Shown: positions 24,280 through 33,666 of the stretch, piece by piece | Numbering within the stretch: position 1 is the stretch's first letter | Layout of the letters: each line of letters begins with the position of its first letter | Source: Planctomycetota bacterium | Lineage (GTDB): Bacteria; Planctomycetota; SZUA-567 | Direction of reading: 5' to 3' | NCBI GenBank assembly: GCA_031269935.1 | Contig: JAISYL010000025.1 | Location: 1-44,642 of the forward strand | Length of the DNA stretch: 44,642 nucleotides | Notes under the pieces: model-generated | Seen by the model: only the letters and a program-made list of their open reading frames with translations | What the model was told of the DNA's origin: nothing | Database searches by the model: none | Translations under genes and position numbers: made by a program

Positions 24280-25440
24280 ATGGAATCCCTGTTCGTGCTG
24301 GTCAAGCCGGCGTCAAGCGCATGCAACATGCGTTGCCGTTATTGCTTCTACGCCGATGTCGCCGGACGCCGCTCAATTCGGAACTACGGTATGATGTCAC
24401 CGGACATCCTTGCCGCCCTGGTGGAGAAGGCGCTGGCCGAAACAACGAAGGCGTGTTCGTTCGGGTTCCAGGGCGGAGAGCCGACTCTGGCTGGGCTCGA
24501 CTTCTACCGCCACCTGATCGATCTTGAAGGATTCCACAACAAAAATAACGTCCGCATCTTCCACAGCATCCAGACAAATGGCTTGGCCGTGACTCCCGAA
24601 TGGGCGAAATTCTGGGCGAAAAACAATTTTCTCGTCGGGATCTCCCTCGACGCGGATAAGCGGCGCCACGACGAATTCCGGGTCGATGCCGCCGGAAAAG
24701 GCACGCACAACCGATGTCTCGCCGCCTGCCGCACGTTGAACGAGTACAAGGTTCCATACAACATCCTCGCCGTCGTAACCAGGGGACTCGCATCGCATCC
24801 GGACAAAACGTACTGGCACTACCGGGATCGCGGATTCCGCCACCTCCAGTTCATACCCTGCCTCGATGATTTGGGCGAAGGGCAATCCGGTTCGCCGCAC
24901 TCGCTCGACGCGGAGACGTACGGCAAATTTCTGTGCCGGCTGTTCGACCTCTGGTTGCGCGACTATATGAATGGGGATTTCGTTTCAATCCGAATCTTCG
25001 ACAACTGGATAGGCATGCTGCTTGGGCAGCCGCCGGAAAGTTGCGACCTGATCGGGCGCTGCCGGCCATACCTCCTCGTTGAAGGCGACGGAACCGTCTT
25101 TCCCTGCGATTTCTACGCGGTGGACAAGTACCGGTTGGGAAACATCGTCCGCGATTCCGTTGACGCCTTAATGAATTGCGAAGCGGCGAATCGCTTTGCC
25201 GCCGAATCCGTCCCCGTCCACCCCCGCTGTCGAAAATGCGAGTATTATTTCCTGTGCCGGGGAGGATGCCGCCGTCACCGTGAGCCGCTTTCCGAAGAAC
25301 CCTCCCTCGACATGTACTGCGAATCCCACCGTCGCTTTTTCGCCCATGCCCTGCCGGGTATGCGGATGGTGTTTGAACTCCTATCCCGGCGGGGAGGAGG
25401 CCTGGGTCACTCCCGCGCCCATACGGGCGGATCCTCTTGA
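24280..25440 (+). CDS. Anaerobic sulfatase-maturating radical SAM enzyme (anSME)
   Basis: A 386-residue radical SAM/SPASM enzyme. It converts an active-site Cys or Ser of sulfatases to formylglycine. Cys15, Cys19 and Cys22 (CNMRCRYCFY) bind the SAM cluster. FGFQGGEPTLAGLDFY, SIQTNG, LVGISLDA and FPCDFYAVDKYRLGNI follow, the last with the Asp assigned as catalytic base in characterised anSMEs. The C-terminal SPASM cysteines (CRKCEYYFLCRGGC) for two further clusters are present. The ATG at 24280 has GGGAG upstream; an in-frame start 60 bases earlier has no such site. No sulfatase is in the window. The gene stands alone, with 200 bp before and 573 bp after it, and its coding sequence looks less dominated by G/C runs than its neighbours. 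Confidence 0.94.
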   Translation: MESLFVLVKPASSACNMRCRYCFYADVAGRRSIRNYGMMSPDILAALVEKALAETTKACSFGFQGGEPTLAGLDFYRHLIDLEGFHNKNNVRIFHSIQTNGLAVTPEWAKFWAKNNFLVGISLDADKRRHDEFRVDAAGKGTHNRCLAACRTLNEYKVPYNILAVVTRGLASHPDKTYWHYRDRGFRHLQFIPCLDDLGEGQSGSPHSLDAETYGKFLCRLFDLWLRDYMNGDFVSIRIFDNWIGMLLGQPPESCDLIGRCRPYLLVEGDGTVFPCDFYAVDKYRLGNIVRDSVDALMNCEAANRFAAESVPVHPRCRKCEYYFLCRGGCRRHREPLSEEPSLDMYCESHRRFFAHALPGMRMVFELLSRRGGGLGHSRAHTGGSS

Positions 25441-26013
25441 AAAACCTTGTCCGCAATCAACTCCATCGAACCCGTCAACGCCGCCGAAGCGCCGCGGGAC
25501 GAGCGGACGATGCGGAGCGCGCCGCATATATACCCAAGCGCGCATGGGGTTCGGTTGTTTCTGTTTTCTAACCCTTGCGCGCGCTTGGGGCTTGGGACCA
25601 ACGTCGCTCCGAAAGCCAAAACGCTTCCGGCGCAGCGCTCTTGCCCTGTACGACGCCCGCCCCTTCCAACACCCAAGCGCGGGATTTTCGTGGAGTTTCT
25701 CAAAGTAAGTCAACGATCAGCCGATCAAATGTTTTACCCTGTTCCCGGCCGGGAAAATATTGGACTTTGAGGTCAAAGTCAATATATTAATGGGAATTTT
25801 TGGAAATCCGCGGGAGGGACCTCCGAAAATGCGAATTTTGCTTCACCGGAGAGAAACGGCTTGGCGATTGTGTTTTTTTAACATATTGCGAAATTTGGCG
25901 TTGGCAAAGATCTAAAGCCGAATCGCGGAGATCTGGACGGACAAGGGGACCATCTCCCCGGTTTCCCCTGAATTCAGGGCGGCTCCGTCCCGGGATCAAG
26001 GAAAGGACTGATC
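25441..26013. other. 573-bp gap with palindromes, no convincing gene
   Basis: This gap between anSME and asd holds an 11-bp inverted repeat, CCCAAGCGCGC (25533-25543) and GCGCGCTTGGG (25579-25589), with a third partial copy CCCAAGCGCG near 25672. An 8-bp palindrome GACTTTGA-GG-TCAAAGTC lies at 25763-25780 in AT-rich sequence. A 28-codon frame begins at an ATG at 25829 behind GGAGG but its coding status is doubtful. No clear riboswitch or terminator is seen. Confidence 0.6.
25763..25780. promoter_or_regulatory. Operator-like palindrome overlapping possible divergent promoters
   Basis: GACTTTGA-GG-TCAAAGTC is a perfect 8-bp dyad. On the minus strand TTGACT is followed after 17 bp by TATTTT; on the plus strand a weak TTGGAC is followed after 17 bp by TATATT. 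The dyad would sit between the promoter elements in either direction, a position suited to a dimeric repressor. Nothing identifies the regulator. Confidence 0.4.
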
Positions 26014-27012
26014 GTGGCGCTCAAGGTGGCGGTGGTGGGGGTGACCGGGGCGGTGGGGCGGGAAATGCTCGCCTGTCTCGAAAAGCGCGATTTCCCGGTG
26101 GGGGAAATCAAGGCTTTGGCCTCGAACCGTTCGATTGGGAAAACCTTGAAATTCAAGGGGCGGGAGCTTACGGTGGCCGAGGCTTCCTCCGCCTCGTTCG
26201 CCGGAGTCGATCTTGCCCTGATGGCCGTCGAAGCGGAACAGTCGCGCGAATTCAGCCCGGCCGCGGTCAAGGCGGGCGCGGTGGTCGTGGACAACTCCTC
26301 CGCCTACCGGATGGATCCCGATTGCCCGCTGGTGATCCCGGAGATCAATCCCGAAGCGGTCAATCGCCGGCCCAAGGGCATTATCGCCAACCCCAATTGC
26401 TCCACCATCATAATGAATCTTCCGGTTTGGCCCCTGCATCGGGCGAATCCGGCGCGGAGGATAATTGTCAGCACCTATCAGGCCGCCTCGGGCGCCTGCC
26501 GGCCGGCCATGGACGAGTTGGAGGCCTCCGCCCGCGACTGGGCGGCCGGCCGGGCCATCCAGCCCAGGGTTTTTCCGCATCAATTGTTGTTCAATGTTTT
26601 TTCCCACGACACCCCGGTGGGGAACAACGGGTATAATACCGAAGAGATGAAAATGGTTAACGAGACCAGGAAAATCTTTTCCCTTCCCGATCTCATGGTG
26701 GCGGCCACCTGCGTCCGGGTCCCGGTGTTGCGGGCGCATTGCGAGGCAATCGCGATCGAATTCTCCCGCCCCATGAGTTCCGGGGAGGCTACCGCCATCC
26801 TGGCCGGGGCGCCGGGGATCCGGGTGCTGGATGATCGGGCGGCCAACCGTTCGCCCCAGCCGCTGGACGCTTCCGGGCGGGACGAGGTGCTGGTTGGCCG
26901 GATTCGGGAGGATCTCAGCCTCCCCGGCCGCGGCCTCATGCTGTGGGCGGCCGGGGATCAATTGCTCAAGGGAGCCGCTCTGAACGCGGTCCAGATCGCC
27001 GAACTTTTATAG
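26014..27012 (+). CDS. asd: Aspartate-semialdehyde dehydrogenase
   Basis: A 332-residue NADP-dependent enzyme making aspartate semialdehyde from aspartyl phosphate, the product of LysC (encoded at 40747-42090). The dinucleotide-binding start VAVVGVTGAVGREM, catalytic cysteine in ANPNCSTI, STYQAASGAC, and the catalytic histidine in RVPVLRAHCEAI are all present. The start is GTG at 26014 with AAGGAAAGGA upstream. It leads a run of co-directional genes and is followed by hppA after only 14 bp. Confidence 0.96.
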   Translation: MALKVAVVGVTGAVGREMLACLEKRDFPVGEIKALASNRSIGKTLKFKGRELTVAEASSASFAGVDLALMAVEAEQSREFSPAAVKAGAVVVDNSSAYRMDPDCPLVIPEINPEAVNRRPKGIIANPNCSTIIMNLPVWPLHRANPARRIIVSTYQAASGACRPAMDELEASARDWAAGRAIQPRVFPHQLLFNVFSHDTPVGNNGYNTEEMKMVNETRKIFSLPDLMVAATCVRVPVLRAHCEAIAIEFSRPMSSGEATAILAGAPGIRVLDDRAANRSPQPLDASGRDEVLVGRIREDLSLPGRGLMLWAAGDQLLKGAALNAVQIAELL

Positions 27013-27026
27013 GAAAAGGGGAAAAA

Positions 27027-29543
27027 ATGGGGAAGACCGCAAGCCTTTTCGGCTTAACCCTCCTGGCGGCGTCCGGGGTCGCCCCCTCGGCCGACGCCTT
27101 GCCGGGCGCCGGAGGAGGGACGCTTCCGGAAATTCTTTTCTATTTAACCGTTCTTTGCAGCCTGGCCGGCCTTTTTTTCGCCTTCAAATTCTATCGGGAA
27201 ATGAAACAGGCGCCCGACGGAACCGATCGCATGCGGGAAATAGCCGGCTATGTCCGGGAAGGGGCCTATGCCTATCTTTACGCCCAATACAAGACGGTGG
27301 GTCTGGTTTTTGTCATCCTTTTTCTGGTCTTCCTCGGCCTGGCCAAGGCCGGGATCCAGAACCCCTTCGTCCCGGTGGCCTTCCTGACCGGCGGCTTTTT
27401 CTCCGGCCTGTGCGGTTTTCTGGGAATGAAGACCGCCACCCACGCCAGTTCCCGCACCGCCCAGGGCGCCTCGGAAAGCCTCAACCGCGGCCTGACCATA
27501 GCTTTTCGCTCGGGGGCGGTCATGGGGCTGGTGGTGGTGTCCTTCGGACTCCTGGACATTTGCATATGGTACTGGATACTCGACAATCTGGTTTACACGG
27601 CGGAAAACCTGCGGGACGGCTGGCAATTTTACACCTTGTGGATGGTTAATCCCGGCACCTCCATCGACCAGAAATACGTCGAGATCACCACCACCATGCT
27701 TACCTTCGGGATGGGCGCTTCGACCCAGGCCCTGTTCGCCCGGGTGGGCGGCGGCATTTACACCAAGGCGGCTGACGTCGGCGCCGACCTGGTGGGCAAG
27801 GTCGAGGCCGGCATCCCCGAGGACGACCCCCGGAACCCCGCCACCATCGCCGACAACGTGGGGGACAACGTGGGCGACGTCGCCGGCATGGGCGCCGATC
27901 TTTACGAATCCTATTGCGGCTCCATCCTGGCGACCGCCGCCCTGGGCGCCGCCATTCCCTCGCTCATTCCCGGACTGCCGGCCCTGGAGGGAATCGGCCT
28001 GATAGTCGCCCCCATGATTGTGGCCGGCTTGGGGACCGTTCTCTCCATCGTCGGTATTCACCTGGTCAGGACCGAGGAGAAGGCCGACATGTCGACCCTT
28101 CTCGCCGCCCTCGGGAAGGCCGTCAACTGGTCCTCGGGCCTGATTGTGATCGTGATGATCACGCTCTGGGCGCTGGGCATGATCGGCGCCGGCACCCTGG
28201 CCGCGGTCATTGTCGGCCTGCTGGTCGGAATTGTCATCGGCAAGTCGACGGAATACTACACCTCGGACGAATACGAGCCGACCCGTTCCATAGTCGAGCA
28301 GTGCAAGACCGGGCCGGCCACCTGCATCATCGCCGGCTTGGGGGTGGGCATGCTCTCGGCGGCCAAGCCGGTGGCGGTCACGGTCGCGGGCATTATCCTC
28401 TCCTACGGCTTCGCCGGGGGCTTTTCCGGCGACAATCCGGCCCTTGCCATGGCGAAAGGCCTATACGGCATCGGTTTCGCCGCCGTGGGGATGCTTGCCA
28501 CCCTGGGGATAACCCTGGCCACCGACGCCTACGGCCCCATCGCCGACAATGCCGGCGGCAACGCCGAGATGGCCGGCTTGGGGGAACAGGTAAGGGAAAG
28601 GACCGACGCGCTCGACATGCTGGGCAACACCACCGCCGCCACCGGCAAGGGCTTCGCCATAGGTTCGGCGGCTCTCACCGCCATGGCGCTGCTCGCCGCC
28701 TTTATCGAGGAGATTCGCGCCTGGATCGGGAAATTGGCTTTGGGCGGGGACGGGATGTACGCGGTCGGCAAGACCACCTTTTACACCCTTTCCTCCCTGG
28801 CGGCCCACGGTCTCGGGGAGGCCGACGCCCTGGCCAAGGGGTATGTCAACGTCTCCACCGCCGGCATCGCCGTCATAGCCGACGCCTACGACATCAGCAT
28901 CATGAACCCCAAGGTTCTAGGCGGGTTGTTTCTGGGATCGATGATGGTTTTGGTCATTTGCGCCCTGACCATGCGGGCGGTGGGCCGGGCGGCCTCCAAC
29001 ATGGTGTCCGAGGTCAGGCGGCAGTTCCGGGAGATCGCCGGCATCATGGACGGTTCCGGCAAACCGGATTACGCCAAGTGCGTCGCCATCTCCACCAAGG
29101 GCGCCCAGAAGGAAATGTTGATTCCCTCCCTGGCGGCCATAGTGGTCCCGGTGGCGGTCGGCATGGCCCTCGGCGTCCCCGGGGTCATGGGATTGCTGGC
29201 CGGCGGCCTGACCTCCGGCTTCGCCATAGCCTGTCTTCTCAACAATGCCGGCGGCGCTTGGGACAACGCCAAGAAGCACATCGAAAAGCAGGCCAGGACC
29301 TATGCCGACGGGGATCCCGAACGCCTCCGCCCCCTTACCGGGAAAGGGTCGGAACAGCACAAGGCCGGGGTGGTCGGCGACACGGTGGGGGATCCCTGCA
29401 AGGACACCTCCGGCCCCAGCCTGAACATCCTAATCAAGCTGATGTCCATGGTATGCGTGGTGTTTTCCGGGGTGATTGTCAAATACGGGGATAAAATCAT
29501 TCCCGCCCTTCAGCGGGCGGTTCAGGGCATGTTCAACAATTAA
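27027..29543 (+). CDS. hppA: Membrane-bound ion-translocating pyrophosphatase, K+-dependent type
   Basis: An 838-residue integral membrane protein with about 16 helices that couples pyrophosphate hydrolysis to H+ or Na+ export. The signature [20 protein letters not shown] is present, as are [20 protein letters not shown] and [16 protein letters not shown]. The motif [10 protein letters not shown] has Ala where K+-independent enzymes carry Lys (GNTTK), which marks the K+-dependent subfamily. Whether H+ or Na+ is moved cannot be decided by eye. The ATG at 27027 follows AGGAAAAGGGG. A pyrophosphate-driven pump fits an energy-limited organism. It is probably co-transcribed with asd. Confidence 0.96.
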   Translation: MGKTASLFGLTLLAASGVAPSADALPGAGGGTLPEILFYLTVLCSLAGLFFAFKFYREMKQAPDGTDRMREIAGYVREGAYAYLYAQYKTVGLVFVILFLVFLGLAKAGIQNPFVPVAFLTGGFFSGLCGFLGMKTATHASSRTAQGASESLNRGLTIAFRSGAVMGLVVVSFGLLDICIWYWILDNLVYTAENLRDGWQFYTLWMVNPGTSIDQKYVEITTTMLTFGMGASTQALFARVGGGIYTKAADVGADLVGKVEAGIPEDDPRNPATIADNVGDNVGDVAGMGADLYESYCGSILATAALGAAIPSLIPGLPALEGIGLIVAPMIVAGLGTVLSIVGIHLVRTEEKADMSTLLAALGKAVNWSSGLIVIVMITLWALGMIGAGTLAAVIVGLLVGIVIGKSTEYYTSDEYEPTRSIVEQCKTGPATCIIAGLGVGMLSAAKPVAVTVAGIILSYGFAGGFSGDNPALAMAKGLYGIGFAAVGMLATLGITLATDAYGPIADNAGGNAEMAGLGEQVRERTDALDMLGNTTAATGKGFAIGSAALTAMALLAAFIEEIRAWIGKLALGGDGMYAVGKTTFYTLSSLAAHGLGEADALAKGYVNVSTAGIAVIADAYDISIMNPKVLGGLFLGSMMVLVICALTMRAVGRAASNMVSEVRRQFREIAGIMDGSGKPDYAKCVAISTKGAQKEMLIPSLAAIVVPVAVGMALGVPGVMGLLAGGLTSGFAIACLLNNAGGAWDNAKKHIEKQARTYADGDPERLRPLTGKGSEQHKAGVVGDTVGDPCKDTSGPSLNILIKLMSMVCVVFSGVIVKYGDKIIPALQRAVQGMFNN

Positions 29544-29595
29544 GGATCCGCCCTTATTTCCGGGCGAGCCCCGACTCCGCCAAAAAAGGATGGGC

Positions 29596-30165
29596 ATGGA
29601 GGAAATCCTGAGGGGTGAATCGGTGATTCTTGGGGTCACCGGGAGCATCGCCGCCTACAAGGCGGCGGTTTTGGCCAGCGGCCTGACGCAGGCCGGGGCG
29701 CTGGTGGACGTGGTCATGACCGAGGCGGCCCGGGAATTTGTCACCCCGCTTACCTTTTCCGGTCTTACCCATCGCAAGACCTATACGGATATTTGGGAGG
29801 CGGAACGAAAGCCCGGGCATGTCGCCTTGGCGGAACGCCCGGATATTGTCGTGGTGGCGCCGGCCACCGCCAATACCATGGCCAAAATGGCCCAGGGTCT
29901 GGCCGACAATCTCCTGACCTCCATTCTTCTCGCCACCCGGAAACCCGTCCTTCTGGCTCCGGCCATGAATTCCGGCATGTGGGAAGCCCCGGCCACCGCC
30001 CGCAATCTGGAAAGATTGCGGGCCGACGGCATTCGGCTGGTCGGACCCAAAAGCGGGGGATTGGCCTGCGGGGATCGGGGGATCGGCCGGATGGCCGAAC
30101 CGGCGGAAATACTTGCCGCCATTGGGGAATGGCTGGCTGAAATCGCCGCCGCCCGGTGGTGTTGA
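29596..30165 (+). CDS. coaC: Phosphopantothenoylcysteine decarboxylase, stand-alone CoaC
   Basis: A 189-residue flavoprotein of the HFCD family that decarboxylates 4'-phosphopantothenoylcysteine in CoA synthesis. Visible are the FMN-binding start VILGVTGSIAAYKAA, the proton-donor histidine region with GHVALAERPDIVVVAPATANT, the substrate motif PAMNSGMW, and the cysteine flap GLACGDRGIGRM. The CoaB synthetase domain usually fused behind it is absent; the frame stops cleanly after EIAAARWC. The ATG at 29596 has AAGGA five bases upstream; the ATG two codons earlier overlaps that site. It lies between hppA and metH. Confidence 0.9.
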   Translation: MEEILRGESVILGVTGSIAAYKAAVLASGLTQAGALVDVVMTEAAREFVTPLTFSGLTHRKTYTDIWEAERKPGHVALAERPDIVVVAPATANTMAKMAQGLADNLLTSILLATRKPVLLAPAMNSGMWEAPATARNLERLRADGIRLVGPKSGGLACGDRGIGRMAEPAEILAAIGEWLAEIAAARWC

Positions 30166-30202
30166 GCCGGTACGGGGATTGGCCGGAAACGGGGCTTGCC
30201 TT

Positions 30203-32656
30203 ATGCGGCGGAGCGAATTTCGCGAACTTGCCGGGAAAAGAGTCCTGGTCCTGGACGGGGCGACCGGCACCGAATTGTTCAAATGCGGTTTGCCGCCGGG
30301 GGTTCCGCCGGAAGGATGGATTCTCGAAAATCCCGAAATCATCCGCCGCCTGCACCGGAATTATTACGCGGCCGGTTCCGATTTCGTCCTTGCCTGCACT
30401 TTCGGGGCCAACCGGATCAAATTGGCGCATCACGGCCTCGCCGGCGCCGCGGCGGACCTCAACCGGCGGCTGGTTGAAATCTCCCGCCGGGAGACCCCTC
30501 CCGGAAAGTTCATTCTTGGGGATATTTCCCCCACCGGGCAATTTGTCGAACCCTTCGGACCCCTGGCTTTCGACGAGGCGGCGGCGATATTCCGGGAACA
30601 GGCCGCCGCCCTTCTGGCCGGAGGGGCCGACGGCTTGTTCATTGAAACCATGATGGACATTCAGGAAGCCCGCGCCGCTTGTCTTGGGGCGAGGGAAGCT
30701 GGCCCGGACACCCCGATTCTGGTCAGCATGACCTACGAGGAAAACGGCAGGACCCTGGGCGGAACTCCCCCGGAGGCGGCTTTGGTCATCCTTCAGTCGC
30801 TGGGGGCGGACGCGGTGGGCTGCAACTGCTCCTCCGGGCCGGAGGGGATGCTGGCCCACCTGGAACGGATGCTGCCGCTGGCCCGGGTTCCGGTGTTCAT
30901 AAAGCCCAATGCCGGTCTGCCCAGGCTGGTGGACGGGGAAAACCGTTACGAAATGGCTCCGGAGCCGTTTTCCGAGGCGGTCATGCGGGGAGTGGAATTG
31001 GGGGCCGGCTTGGTGGGCGGCTGCTGCGGGACCTCCCCCGAACATATCCGGACCCTCCGGCGCCGCCTGGATCGCCGGGGGGGAACCGGGCCGCGCCCGG
31101 CCGGGCCGGCCGCCGTCCTGGCCTCGGCCAGGCGAAAGCTGGCCTTCGCCGACCCCGGCGGGAAGCTTCCGTTGCTGATGGTGGGGGAGAGGATCAACCC
31201 CACCGGGAAGAAGGCGTTCCAGGCCGAGTTGCTGTCCGGGGATTACAGCCGGGTGTTGACCTTCGCCGAAGAGCAGGAAAAATCGGGGGCGGAGCTCCTG
31301 GATGTCAACCTGGGACTGGGCGGCCTTGACGAGGCGATCGCCCTGCGGCGGGCGGTCGGCATGCTGGCCGCGGCCTCCCCCCTTCCCTTGGTGATCGACA
31401 CCGTCGATCCGGCCGCGATGGAGGCGGCTCTCCGCCTTTATCCCGGCCGGGCCCTGGTCAATTCGGTGTCGGGCGAGCAAAAGCGCCTGGAGGGGATTCT
31501 GCCCCTGGCCGCCGAATACGGCGCCATGATTATCGTGCTGCCGGTGGGGGACGGCTTCATTCCCGCCGGGGCGGGGGATCGCCTCAAGGTGGCCGAGGAA
31601 ATCGTCGGACGGGCCGGAGAGGCCGGGCTGGGCCCGGCCGATCTGCTGGTGGACGGGGTGGCGATGGCGGTGAGCGCCGATCCCCTGGCCGCCCTGGCCA
31701 CCCTTGAATTCATTTCGCTTTGCCGGGTTCGGGGGTGGTCGACCATTTTGGGGCTTTCCAACGTCTCCTTCGGGATGCCGGATCGCAAATGGATTAATTC
31801 CGCGTTTCTGGCCATGGCCATGGCCAACGGCCTGAACGCCGCCATAGTCAACCCGTCCTCCGACTTGTTGAGGGAAATCAAGGCGGCCGCCGATCTGCTT
31901 GCCGGCCGCCACGAGGCCGCCACCGCCTATATCGAGAAATTTTCCCGGCCGCCGGCCGGGACGGCCGATCGGGGCAAGGGGAGCCCGCCGCCGGGGGGAA
32001 CCGGGGAGGCGTCTCCCGAAGCCTTGGCGGCCCGGGCCATTCTCAAGGGCAACCTCAAGCAGGCGGCCGAATTGGCCCGCAAGGCGATCGACGCCGGGGT
32101 GGACGCGGGTCGCCTGGTGGCGGACAGCCTGGTGCCCGCCATTGTCGAGGCGGGGGAGCTTTTTGAACGGAAAATATATTATCTGCCGCAATTGATGCTG
32201 GCCGGCGAAGCCATGCGCCTGGCTTTGGCCGAGGTGGAGCCGGACCTGGCGAGGGAACGGGAAGGCGGGGCGGCGGCGGCCGACGGCCGGATAGTCATGG
32301 CCACCGTCCGGGGCGACGTTCACGACATCGGCAAAAACCTGGTTTCCCTGATGCTGAGAAATCACGGCTACGAGGTTCTTGATTTGGGCAAGGACGTTCC
32401 GGCGGCCGAGATCGTCCGGGGAATCCGGGAACACCGCGCCGCCATCGTCGGCTTGTCCGCCCTCATGACCACTTCCCTCTCCGCCATGCGGGAAGCCATC
32501 GGGATGATCCGGGAATCCTGTCCCGGGGTGGGCATAGTGGTGGGGGGGGCGGCGGTTACCCGGCATTTCGCCGACGAGGCGGGGGCCGACGGCTATTCCC
32601 CCGACGCCGTCTCGGCGGTCAGGCTGGCCGGGGAATTCCTTAAGGGGAGGGGCTGA
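30203..32656 (+). CDS. metH: Cobalamin-dependent methionine synthase, short form
   Basis: An 817-residue enzyme that transfers a methyl group from methyltetrahydrofolate to homocysteine through cobalamin. The homocysteine domain (about 1-295) has zinc ligands Cys207 (GCNCSSGPEG) and Cys274-Cys275 (GGCCGTSPEH). The pterin domain follows (about 320-575; MVGERINPTGKK, GLSNVSFGMP), then the cobalamin cap and Rossmann domain (from about 615), with the lower-axial His707 in DVHDIGKN. The C-terminal reactivation domain of enterobacterial MetH is absent, as in Thermotoga MetH, so a separate reductive activator is needed. The ATG at 30203 has only a weak GGGG upstream. The stop overlaps metF by one base. 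Confidence 0.95.
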   Translation: MRRSEFRELAGKRVLVLDGATGTELFKCGLPPGVPPEGWILENPEIIRRLHRNYYAAGSDFVLACTFGANRIKLAHHGLAGAAADLNRRLVEISRRETPPGKFILGDISPTGQFVEPFGPLAFDEAAAIFREQAAALLAGGADGLFIETMMDIQEARAACLGAREAGPDTPILVSMTYEENGRTLGGTPPEAALVILQSLGADAVGCNCSSGPEGMLAHLERMLPLARVPVFIKPNAGLPRLVDGENRYEMAPEPFSEAVMRGVELGAGLVGGCCGTSPEHIRTLRRRLDRRGGTGPRPAGPAAVLASARRKLAFADPGGKLPLLMVGERINPTGKKAFQAELLSGDYSRVLTFAEEQEKSGAELLDVNLGLGGLDEAIALRRAVGMLAAASPLPLVIDTVDPAAMEAALRLYPGRALVNSVSGEQKRLEGILPLAAEYGAMIIVLPVGDGFIPAGAGDRLKVAEEIVGRAGEAGLGPADLLVDGVAMAVSADPLAALATLEFISLCRVRGWSTILGLSNVSFGMPDRKWINSAFLAMAMANGLNAAIVNPSSDLLREIKAAADLLAGRHEAATAYIEKFSRPPAGTADRGKGSPPPGGTGEASPEALAARAILKGNLKQAAELARKAIDAGVDAGRLVADSLVPAIVEAGELFERKIYYLPQLMLAGEAMRLALAEVEPDLAREREGGAAAADGRIVMATVRGDVHDIGKNLVSLMLRNHGYEVLDLGKDVPAAEIVRGIREHRAAIVGLSALMTTSLSAMREAIGMIRESCPGVGIVVGGAAVTRHFADEAGADGYSPDAVSAVRLAGEFLKGRG

Positions 32657-33543
32657 TGGCCAAGAGCGCGGCGGCGGTCATGCACGAGCGCCTTTATCAC
32701 CGGGAACCGGTGTTTTCCTTCGAATTTTTCCCCCCGAAGGACGAAGCCGGCCGGCTGACCCTGGAGCGCTCCCTGGAGCGGCTGGCCCCCCTCAATCCGG
32801 CTTTTGTCTCGGTCACCTGCGGCGCGGCCGGCGGCACCCGGGATCTCACCCGGGATTTGGTGTTGTCCATGCAGGGGCGCTACGATTTCGCGGTGCTGGC
32901 CCATATAACCGCCACCGGCTACAGCAAGCGCGAATTGGCCGATTTGGTGGTCGACTATCGCCGGCGGGGCATAATGAATTTTCTCGCCCTGCGGGGGGAT
33001 CCTCCCCGGGATCGGCCGGATTGGCGGCCGCCCCCGGATCAGTACGCGCACGCCGCCGAGGTGGTGGAAGTGATTCGCGCCGCCGCGCCCGACGCCTCGA
33101 TTGGGGTGGCCGGCTATCCCGAGACGCATCCGGAGGCTCCGGACGCCCGGAGCGATTTGCTGAGGCTGGCGGAAAAAGTGGAGGCCGGGGCGGATTTTGT
33201 CATTACCCAGCTGTTTTTCGACAATGAACTGTATTTTGACTTTGTCGGCCGCGCCCGGAAGATCGGGGTCCGGGTTCCCATCCTCCCCGGCCTCATGCCG
33301 ATCACCCGGCCCGGGCAGGCGGAACGGTTCCGCGAACTCTGCCGGGTGGATGTCCCCGTTTCCCTGGCCGAGCTTTTGGCCCCGGGCGACGAGGCCTATG
33401 CCCGGGGCGTCGGCGTCTCCTACGCCGCGGCCCAGATGGCGGATCTTTTGCGCCGCGGCGCCTGCGGAATTCATCTCTACACCTTGAACCAATCCCGGAC
33501 CTCCCACGCCTTGTACCGGATAGCCAGGGGGCTGGGATGGTAG
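32656..33543 (+). CDS. metF: Methylenetetrahydrofolate reductase
   Basis: A 295-residue flavoprotein reducing 5,10-methylene- to 5-methyl-tetrahydrofolate, the methyl donor for MetH. It has FSFEFFPPK with catalytic Glu23, SVTCGAAGGTRD, ILALRGDPP-type segment (NFLALRGDPPRD), GVAGYPETHPEA and FVITQLFFDN. The TGATG junction with metH implies translational coupling. The length matches the bacterial MetF family. Confidence 0.96.
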   Translation: MAKSAAAVMHERLYHREPVFSFEFFPPKDEAGRLTLERSLERLAPLNPAFVSVTCGAAGGTRDLTRDLVLSMQGRYDFAVLAHITATGYSKRELADLVVDYRRRGIMNFLALRGDPPRDRPDWRPPPDQYAHAAEVVEVIRAAAPDASIGVAGYPETHPEAPDARSDLLRLAEKVEAGADFVITQLFFDNELYFDFVGRARKIGVRVPILPGLMPITRPGQAERFRELCRVDVPVSLAELLAPGDEAYARGVGVSYAAAQMADLLRRGACGIHLYTLNQSRTSHALYRIARGLGW

Positions 33544-33557
33544 GGATCCGAAAAGGC

Positions 33558-33654
33558 CGGCGTTGCGAACGCCGAAGTCCATTCGCTTCAGAATCCACCT
33601 CCGTCGCCAAGGGGGAACTCGCTCCCCCGGAGGCTGAAACCGGATTTCCCCGGG
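33558..33654 (-). repeat. Dispersed repeat R1, copy C (inverted, lacks first hairpin)
   Basis: Read on the minus strand this matches copy B closely over about 75 bases: CCTCCGGGG, a TTCCCC block, GGAGGTGGATTCTGAAGC and GGACTTCGGCGTTCGCAA, in the same order. It ends with a perfect small hairpin, GGCGTT-CGC-AACGCC (33559-33573). The long 5' hairpin of copies A and B is missing; the element stops just before the next gene. It occupies nearly the whole 123-bp gap after metF. Confidence 0.78.
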
Positions 33655-33666
33655 AGTGCCGCCGCC

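Noticed and set aside
24280-25440. Radical SAM enzyme as a RiPP (peptide natural product) maturase
   Set aside because: The sequence matches anSME closely, including the CDFY segment and SPASM cysteines, and no short Cys-rich precursor gene is adjacent.
30166-30202. Cobalamin or SAM riboswitch before metH
   Set aside because: Only 37 bases separate coaC from metH, too short for either class; no B12-box-like sequence was seen.
29765-32566. 933-codon open frame antisense to coaC and metH
   Set aside because: High GC leaves few stops in the opposite strand. The sense strand encodes recognisable CoaC and MetH with all motifs intact, and the antisense product resembles nothing.
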